Made by a program: the position numbers and the translations under genes. Source: Gnetum montanum (lineage: Eukaryota; Streptophyta; Gnetopsida; Gnetales; Gnetaceae). Taken from it: 52,855 nt of DNA. Position 1 is the first letter of the stretch, and every line of letters starts with the position of its first letter. Shown here one piece after another: positions 45,360 to 52,855 of this stretch. The notes beneath the pieces were generated by a model. That model saw only the letters and a list, made by a program, of their open reading frames with translations, was not told the origin of the DNA and did not search any database. Location of the stretch: positions 1,999-54,853 of the forward strand of contig MNCI01004501.1 in assembly GCA_015680685.1 (NCBI GenBank). Reading direction: 5' to 3'.

Positions 45360-46390
45360 ACCTCTAGAAGTAAAGGACCTAACAAATACACTTGAATATG
45401 CTTTCTTAAACAATTAAAAATTGGTAATCATAAATGCCAATCTTGATAATGAACAAAAGAGAGAATTATTGGAAGTGGTGAACAAATGGTCAATTGCATT
45501 TATATGGTCTTATGATGAGATTACTAGCATTGATCCATGCATCTAATAACATTGAATCTATACAGATCTAGCCATTAAGTCACATCACCAACCTTAAAGA
45601 AGATTAAAGATCAAACTTAAATAGGTTTCCAAATAAGACTTGAAGAAACTATTGAAAGTAGGGTTCATCTCTCTAATCATAGATAGCGAATATTCCCAAT
45701 ACTCATTATTCCAAAGAAAGGTGACAAGTGAAGGATTTGTATCGATTTCCATGGTAACATTCAAGGACCATTTCCCTTTGCCATATTTTTGAACAAGTCT
45801 TGGAGACCATTGTGGGACATCAATACTATAGCTTCATGGATGGGTACATTGGATATGATTAAATAGGAGAAGAAAATATTCACTAGTCCATAGGAAACAT
45901 TTTCATATAGGAAACTATCCTTTGGCCTATGTAATGCTTCTACTACCTTCCAGAAACTTGTACTTAACATCTTCTAGAAATTGTTTAGTAATGGAGTTAA
46001 AGTATTTATGGATGATTTGGACTAGACTTAAAAAAATATTTGGATCATTTAGAGAAAGTTTTAAAAATATGTGTTAAAATTAATTTGAAGCTCAATTGGC
46101 AAAAGAACCACTCAATGTTTCAAGATGACATAGTTCTGAGACATAAGGTATCTCATAGAGAAATTAAGGTAGATCCTAAAAAGATCAGAGTCATTTAGAA
46201 CATCACTTAGAGGCCACAAATAGTCAAAAACATCATTTAATTTCTTTGTCATATGGGATACTATAGAAATTTCATTGAAAATTTCTCAAAGATTGCAAAA
46301 CTTCTAGTTGAACTAACAAAGAAAGATGTACAATTTTAGTGGATAGAACAATGTGAGAAAGCATTTGTGTTTCTAAAATAGAAACTAATT
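45360..46390 (+). pseudogene. Reverse transcriptase relic
   Basis: N-terminal linker (ELLEVVNKWSIAFIWSYDEI, 45460-45519), finger/palm text (VGFISLIIDSEY), GLCNASTTFQKLVLNIF (about 45930-45980) and the catalytic VFMDDLD (45999-46019), which is the form usual in Athila/Tat Ty3 elements. The thumb/connection text (GYYRNFIENFSKIAKLLVEL, 46256-46315) is well kept. Multiple stops. Confidence 0.85.
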
Positions 46391-46840
46391 AAGACACTAA
46401 TCCTCTAAGCTCTAAATTGATTCAAACCTTTCTACATTATGAAAAATGCCTTGAACTAGGCATTGGAAGTAGTGTTAACTCAACTTGATGATGAGAAATG
46501 ACCTTATTACATATACTACATTAGTTGAAGCATCATCAGGGCACAACTTAATTATACCATCATAGATAAGGAGATTATGGTTGTGGTATATGTTCTTAAA
46601 AATTTTAGATATTATATGCTCAGGTACCCCATCTATGTTCATACTAACCATAGTGCTATTAGATTTCTAATGAATAAATGATTAGTAAATCCAAGAGTGA
46701 TAAGATGGCTCCTCATATTACAAGAATTTGATATCATGATGATCGACAAGAAAGAAACTAAAAATGTTGTAGCCAATCACCTATCAAGATTAAGATGGAA
46801 ACCTCAAAAAAATGAAGAAGCATTGTAAGACCAATTTCCT
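46391..46840 (+). pseudogene. RNase H relic
   Basis: Readable parts include MVVVYVLKNFR-like text, YPIYVHTNH and the end IDKKETKNVVANHLSRLRW (about 46741-46797), where families usually have VADHLSRL. The coding text stops at about 46840 and runs straight into the 3' LTR; integrase and the 3' non-coding region are deleted. Confidence 0.8.
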
Positions 46841-47641
46841 AATATCATAGCTCTACATACATCATCATCGATGTGATGTGCTAAACCATGGTCATGCCTA
46901 TAAATACCAATCCACCATCATGAAATTCTTGTAGTTTGTTTTTGGAATTTAGAGTTAGAGTTAGAGTTAGAGTGAATGCCTGCAATGTGGTGAATAATAG
47001 TTGTACAAAATCTTTATTCAAGTGGTTTTCTCAGATACAATTCATGAATGTAAATAAAGATCAATATTTTTTTCATCATTGTAGCAATTCACATAGCATA
47101 ATTTTTACTTTTCTAAAATGTTTACTTTTCTTCAATCATTTACTTCTACTAAGTCCTTTACTTTTCCAATGCCTATTAGTAAGGTGGAATAAGCATGATT
47201 GGTTTTGAGTATAAAGTGTAACTATTTGGTAACCCAATAGTGGCTTCACTTAATTCACTTAGTAGTGAAGTTTTTTGGTAATCCCAATAATGGTTACATC
47301 GACGAAGGACATGTACAGAAAACTAGGGACATATACTTATCATCGATAGGATACAATAGATTTTACATTTTCTTCATACTTAGACTTAGCACTCAGATTC
47401 ATCTTCATCATGTTCATACTTAGTCTTATTAAGATCCAAATAACATCAATACATCATATACCTAACTAAGATTTAAAGCTTACACTTTGAACCTCTCTAG
47501 CTCGAAGTGGAAAGACAATGATCATGAACTTAATATCAACTACTAGAATATTTACATTCTCCATCTGCAGATTACAATATGGTCATGCATAAACACTTAT
47601 GATTTGTATGGTTGAGTGTTGGAATACTTAACCACTCATCA
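46841..47641 (+). mobile_element. 3' LTR, truncated at its 5' end (801 bp)
   Basis: Aligns with 41101-41972 from the second U3 palindrome onward (AATATCATAGCT), and has TATAAATACC, the GTTAGA hexamers (46952-46975) and the end CACTCATCA at 47641. It lacks the TGATAA start and any purine tract, so a deletion spans RNase H end to U3. Confidence 0.87.
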
Positions 47642-47646
47642 ATATG
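47642..47646 (+). repeat. Target-site duplication ATATG, right copy
   Basis: Same as 41096-41100. Confidence 0.9.
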
Positions 47647-48045
47647 TTATTTTTGAGTTTCACTCATACATTAGAATTCCTTATGATCAATAATATTTGA
47701 AGAAAGTACTTATTCCTTTGATTATTTGTGGAGGATCTCGCAAGTTACCTTTGACATTGGCATGGGCTTTGAGTATACATAAATCATAAGGAAAGATCCT
47801 TGAGAGGGTAAGTATTGATATACAAAATAAAGAAACAATAGGTCTTACATTTATTGCACTTTCTAGAGTAAAAAAATTTGATTATCTGAGGATATTTCCT
47901 TCAATTTATAGGAAAAGATATTCAAGATTTCAAAGGCTTGAAACCTTCAAAGAAGACTTTCTGAAGAGTAGTGCATTAGATGAAATAAGAAATGATTTCA
48001 CCTTCTTCATGTTACATGTTTTGTTGTCATTGATGCTTGAATAAT
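47643..48045 (+). pseudogene. Helitron Pif1 helicase relic, C-terminal part
   Basis: Continues the frame broken at 41095: YVIFEFHSY, IPLIICGGSRKLP, LTLAWALSIHKS-stop-GKIL (47754-47797; families have HKSQG, so the stop may be CAA decayed to TAA), GLTFIALSRVKKFDYL (47842-47889), RKRYSRFQRLETF. These are the last Pif1 motifs. No Helitron 3' hairpin with CTRR was found with confidence. Confidence 0.85.
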
Positions 48046-48280
48046 TATCAACTGTCTATTGTATCAAAGGACTCTATATTATCACAAATGATTATATTAG
48101 CATTGAAACATTTTATGTTAAAAATATTTTAAACTTTACATAATTCATTTGTACATGGACCATTTACTACAATAATAAATCTAGATCTATAATTATACAA
48201 ATTTATTAATTAAAATTTTTGAAGCCTACTGTGGCTAGCGATCACTAGCTCAGATATATATTTATTATATATAGATATAT
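48046..48280. other. AT-rich flank, nothing recognised
   Basis: Includes an AT microsatellite-like run at 48254-48284. Confidence 0.5.
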
Positions 48281-48760
48281 ATATCTATAATTTGGCTAAG
48301 AGAATCTTATCCCTCTTCAAAACATGAAGTCTTGTCATTAAATATTCTTGAATCATGAATGAGGAATAAGATTTTAACAAATAAATATTCTACAATATTT
48401 AGATGAGTAACATAATTTATAACTCAAAGTTTTCAAGATATCTTCTCAAGGAATAAGATTCATGCATTCTATAATGGTATGTTCTTCTTTGTGATCAAAT
48501 TTTGGTTCCTTTTTTATTTTGATACTTATTAAACATCTAAAATTTAGTTGGGAGAGAGAACATACCATGATAGAATGCATGAATATTCTTTCTCAAGAAG
48601 AGATCTTTAAAGATTCAAGTTAGAAATTTTGTTTCTCATCCAAAGATCATAGAATATTTGTTTGTTAAAATCTTATTCCTTATCATGACTAAAGAATATT
48701 TGATTGTAAAAATTGATATTTTGCAGAGGGATAAGAATCTCTTAGCCAAATTATAGATAT
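48281..48760. mobile_element. Fold-back (MITE-like) element, ~205-bp inverted arms
   Basis: Left arm 48281-48485 and right arm 48557-48760 are reverse complements with scattered mismatches. The outer ends are ATATCTATAATTTGGCTAAG and CTTAGCCAAATTATAGATAT, a perfect 20-bp match. The inner ends are GGTATGTTCT and AGAACATACC, around a loop of about 70 bp. There is no coding content. No target duplication was found at these ends; the AT run on the left makes the true border unclear. Confidence 0.88.
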
Positions 48761-51200
48761 AAGTGAGTCCCTAATGGCCAAGTCTTGTTAATAGCCTCAC
48801 TGCTAACATCCTTAGTGATCATGGAACAAACCTTAGAAGGACAAGTCTTACCTATATCTCATCACATACCATTAAACTCAACTAGTCAGTGCCATGGTCT
48901 TGGCTAAATCTCCATCTCTAAGTGAAGCTATAAATCAAAATCAAAGATTGAAAATCCAGCCTAATCCTTGTTCCTCTAGGGTGGGGCCTACTAAGAAATA
49001 CCTCACTACTGCATACAAACAAGGCATCTCAAAGTTTCAAAATTCCAAATACCAACTTAATAAACTTGGTCATAATATATAAAAGTTTATTATATTTTCC
49101 TTTATGTTTTTATTTTCAAAATATTTCCAAAATAGTCAAAAATTATGACAAAATCTTATCCTATACCAAGGACTAATCTAAAATAATCATAAAATACTTG
49201 AGTAACAAGCTGGGTAGAGTTCCCACATATCCTAGAAACTCATCAAAGAGACATCATATACTCTAAGAAGACAATAGCATCTGGCAGAAAGAGTACAAAA
49301 TCAACAATAAAGTAGGATAATATCATAAAAAATAAAAATTAAATAAGCCTTACAAAATTTCTATGGTCTTTTAAATTTTTCAAAACTAGCTTCAAATCGT
49401 AGTTTGATAAAAAAAGGTTATAGGGTATGTCCTAGGTAGAGATAGTTTCTAAATGGACAATGAATAAAGTATTATATAATCATAATTTCATAGTATAGAA
49501 AAAATATGCATAATCAAATATTTATAAATGAAAAATAGCTAACAAAAGAAAAGATTCCAAGGGTAACCATATTTTAACATTCAATCATCAACTATATAAA
49601 CGATATATATCTAAGCATCCATAACAATAAGAAGCAAAGAATGCAAAACTTTAATGAAATACTCTAATTAGCAAATTGTATTCACCAAAAAAAGTAATGA
49701 TGTAATTATATTATTTAGTTCTTGAAAATAAATTATTGAAATACATTTGACAACATTAGATTAAACATTAAATCAAAGAATTAAATTAAATAATTAAACC
49801 TATGCAAAATTTCAATTTATGAGAGGTAGCAAGAACAATCAACACATTCAATGCTTATTTTGTTCATATTTCTGAAATTGAGGCTGAAACTATAGTTAAA
49901 TTATATTTATATATATATAAAGGATTCATACAACAAAGTAGGTTGTACCAAAAAACATTAGTAACAATAAATCTTGAAAATAATGTATATGTTAAAAATT
50001 TATATAATTTGAAAACTTATTTTATATAATGATCTAGAAAAAAGATAAATGAATTAAATAACTCATATAAAATTTTACATAAGATTTGTTATTTACTTTT
50101 GAAGAAATCCATTTTACAACATTTAAATAATATATGTTATTCTTTTACTATCTCCTATAGTATGCATAGTCAACATATTATATTCTCATGCTTTACCTTA
50201 TTCCATCTTTAAATTTCAACTCCAAAATGATTTGATATCATAGAAATAACTACATGTAAATGTACTCCTTCACTATGGATTTTATCTTTAATGTTTTTCA
50301 ATAAAATTTATGATTCTTTTGATTTTGTACTTCATTTTACCATCTATCCAAAAAAATTCTCTGCAATAACTTTTTCACCTTATTTTGAATCCATTTTTAT
50401 CTATGAATTTTCAATACTTTATTTGTATTCCCAATTTTCCTTCATGATACTATTCTTGTTGCTAAGGTTTTTAGATAATCTCTCTTAAGATTTTATTGCT
50501 ATATTTATTATTTAGATAGAATGTTAAGACTTAATACATTATCCCAACATCTAATAGTAGCATATTAGATTCTAATAAAAGTATTATATATGATACTTGA
50601 GTTTTAACCTTGAATTCATTTCACAAAAGCTATTTTTAAAGGTTTGTATTTTCTTCCAAGATTCTTAATTAGGGCCTATACACTAAACTACATGTGTGTG
50701 TGTGAATAGTACTATAGATTATGCAAAAAAGGTCATGCCTTTTACATGAAGGCTTAATACTCATAAATTATTGTGAGTACAAAAAAAGCATTAAAAATTA
50801 AGCTAAATGGCTAAGAAAAAGCCTAATATTTTTCTAGTGGTTGCACCTAAGCTTGAATCTAGATCTTATGATTAAAGAAACAAGTATCTTATAATCATTT
50901 CAAATGATGGTCCTTAGTACTATAGATTTTACAATTATTTGAAATAAATCTTTTTAAATTTTCTAAATCTAAATATTCTAATTTATGTCTATTATTTATG
51001 TTACTTGGAAGAGGCTATGTTAATGATAGTGATATGCTTATTCTTCATTATGTATAAAACCTTCTTACCATTTGGTCTTCTAATAACTTTCTACATTATC
51101 TTGTTTTTCCTTAAGCAATTTTTATTCTTGGTTCTTCAATTCTTAAACAAATTTGGAAAACTTGATGCAAGCTTCATAAGTATCAAAATTACCATCATAT
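48761..51200. other. AT-rich sequence without recognisable genes
   Basis: About 2.4 kb. An open frame at 48894-49082 (63 codons, Ser/Lys/Gln-rich) has no family I know. The rest shows only short chance frames and a TG run at 50695-50703. Confidence 0.45.
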
Positions 51201-52020
51201 TATAGTTCAAAAGATATGGTTTAGCAAATTAGCTCATGGTGGTTTCCTTTTAATGCAGGAGCTTGGATTACTAATCCATCTATATAATGTATCACTTGAA
51301 GCAAATTTAGTATCACTATAGTTTCTTATCTATGTATGCATGATAGATGGATTATATGAAAGGAGGATTCTAGCCTCTATGACTTGAATATAAAGAGAAA
51401 AAAATATTTTGAAAATTTCATGAGAATTTATTTAAATTTGAAAATAGTTTGCATTAGGCTTTTTCAAATATTTTTGAGATAGATGGAAGCTCTATTTTTC
51501 TTTTTAACTCAAAAGTTGCATATAAGATTATTACAAAGAATGAGGCCTAGAAAATGAAATTTTCATTATGCTTTTGGATAAGGGAAATAAGAGATATTTG
51601 GAGAGCTCCTACCTTTTCAAAAATTTATAATTTTTTATTATATCTTATTCATCAAGATCTTCCTATCAAAACTTGTTTTAAATATATGAGAATTATTTCT
51701 CCTTAATGTCCTTTTCTTGGAAGTGAATATTTTTTTCTCATGTTTCTTTTAAGCATTCAATTTCATAGAATGCTTGAAAATGAAAATTGAGAAATTGTGA
51801 CAACTTTCAACTAAGCATCCATAAAATCATTCTTGGTGATCAACTTGCTTTGTCTACTTCCTTTATTTATATTTGTAAGTGTTTACGACTGTGAAATCCT
51901 ATCCCCAAATGTTGTAAAAAATGATCATTAGTTGCTTAATTCATCACATTCATAATTATTATAATGGAAATACCATGAAATAACTTAATGAATGAATAAT
52001 AGAGAAAAACTTTAATAATA
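51201..52020 (+). pseudogene. Possible LINE-type (non-LTR) C-terminal relic
   Basis: Reads with stops: WWFPFNAGAWITNPSI near 51238-51285, and DLPIKTCFKYMRIISP then CPFLGSEYFFLMFLLS near 51658-51755. This resembles the final zinc-binding region of plant LINE reverse transcriptases, but the match is weak and the cysteines are mostly missing. It may equally be unrelated. Confidence 0.25.
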
Positions 52021-52032
52021 ATAGCAGCATAC

Positions 52033-52309
52033 TGTAACACCCTCTGGGTTATCTTCCCATGCCATTTAAGTCTTAGAGGCAATCGAACACTCCCATCATT
52101 GTTAGGTCATCTAGTTGAAGGGGTGATTAGTTTTTTCATGTCCCGCTTCATCTAACTCTTGTCACTTACCATTACAAGATCCACAACTCCATGCCGACAT
52201 GACCTCTAAACCCAACCTTAAATGGCATAGGTCAAATCCATTCCTGAGGGGTACATAAATAATTATAAATCTTCATAATGAGGCATCCTTGCATTTAAAG
52301 TTTAAATCC
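52033..52309. other. Possible LTR scrap of another Ty3 family
   Basis: TGTAACACCCTC at 52034-52045 resembles the common start of chromovirus-type LTRs in plants. Nothing else supports it. The stretch is richer in GC than the sequence to its left. Confidence 0.25.
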
Positions 52310-52855
52310 TGATGAGTGGCGAGGTACCCCTACACTCAACCATACGAAATGAGCGTCGCATGCGCTATCCGGGTCGAACTCCGCAGATGGACTAGTTGTG
52401 GCACCTAGATAGTTAGTCTGAGGTCACAGTTCGTTGTCTTCCCATCTAGACTAGTTTTGCATATGTCACGTATGGTTTAGTCTAGATGAGGTGTATGATG
52501 TGTTTCCTAATCTACGCTACTCCTAAAGGCAGTGGAAAATAATATTAACTAAGCTAAGCTAAGAGGGAAAGGGTAAGAAATCTAATCTAGCCTAAGTGCG
52601 ACAAGCAACCGATTCCTTGATCAATCGTACACATCTTGGACTTCGTGCACGACTGCCACTAGGACTACCAAGCATAGGCCTAGGTACACCACTGCGATTA
52701 CCAAGCGCAGACCCCAAATACGCCACTGGGTTACCAAGCGTAGATCCCCCTAGCTACACCACTCAGCTACCAAGCAGTCACACTTAAATGCTCGTAATCA
52801 AGTCGTACTTGTTCTGCTTCTAGAAGTTTAAGGGTGAGAAACTACTCGCGATGAG
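52310..52855 (-). mobile_element. 3' LTR end (R-U5), minus strand, cut by window edge
   Basis: TGATGAGTGGCGAGG at 52310 is the reversed LTR end. The text matches 10450-11317 and 23230-24026 (TAGTCTAGATG, AGTCGTACTTGTTC, the sub-repeats). The flank to the left is not a primer site, so this is the outer end of a 3' or solo LTR whose element lies to the right. It keeps many CpG sites lost in the other copies, so it is probably the youngest. Confidence 0.85.
52666..52775 (-). repeat. LTR sub-repeat array (TACCAAGC every 33-36 bp)
   Basis: TACCAAGC occurs at 52666, 52699, 52732 and 52768, each after a CCACT-type stretch. On the LTR's own strand this is GCTTGGTA followed by CCCAGTGGCG-like text. 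The other LTRs keep two or three decayed copies. Confidence 0.85.

Noticed and set aside
52596-52787. 63-codon open frame rich in Leu and Pro
   Set aside because: It is a reading of the LTR sub-repeat array, not a gene.

Overview
The window looks like a plant nuclear chromosome segment of the large, repeat-rich, AT-rich kind. Deeply decayed LTR retrotransposons surround one recognisable single-copy gene. The host gene's protein family (SPX plus RING, NLA/BAH1 type) and its compact GT-AG introns make it a land plant. The great age and heavy C-to-T decay of the repeats would suit a gymnosperm, but that is inference.

Gene: the only gene I can reconstruct completely is an NLA/BAH1-like SPX-RING E3 ubiquitin ligase on the minus strand. 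It has six coding exons between 15761 and 13827, 370 codons plus stop, and a candidate TATA box at 16757-16763. Its last codons, stop and about 750 bp of 3' flank are duplicated tail-to-tail at 11870-12629, forming a large inverted repeat around a ~380 bp spacer. An LRR receptor-kinase pseudogene fragment lies at 36311-36708.

Repeats: at least 11 LTRs or LTR parts of one Ty3-type superfamily share TGATGA...TCATCA ends, a primer-binding site matching tRNA-Asp and a purine tract CATGGGGGTA. They belong to fragmentary or nested elements at 1-287 (-), 288-4224 (+), 4225-6384 (+), 6385-9516 (-), 10450-11869 (+), 23230-31365 (+, a mosaic), about 31900-36263 (-), 41101-47641 (+) and 52310-end (-). 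Gag, protease, RT, RNase H and integrase relics are readable, all with stops. The VFMDD catalytic motif and tRNA-Asp primer suggest the Athila/Tat side of Ty3. The 41101-47641 element has a perfect 5-bp target duplication and splits the Pif1 helicase domain of a Helitron relic (39063-41095 and 47643-48045).

17498-22577 is a tRNA-derived SINE cluster (about 13 copies) made largely of two diverged copies of a 2-kb segment. A 480-bp fold-back element sits at 48281-48760. The rest is AT-rich sequence in which I recognise little.

Most unusual observations: the inverted duplication of the NLA 3' end, which could yield hairpin RNA from a regulatory gene; arrays of GATATC-centred 10-bp palindromes with 14-bp period in the LTR promoters; and a SINE family ending in a C-rich tail.
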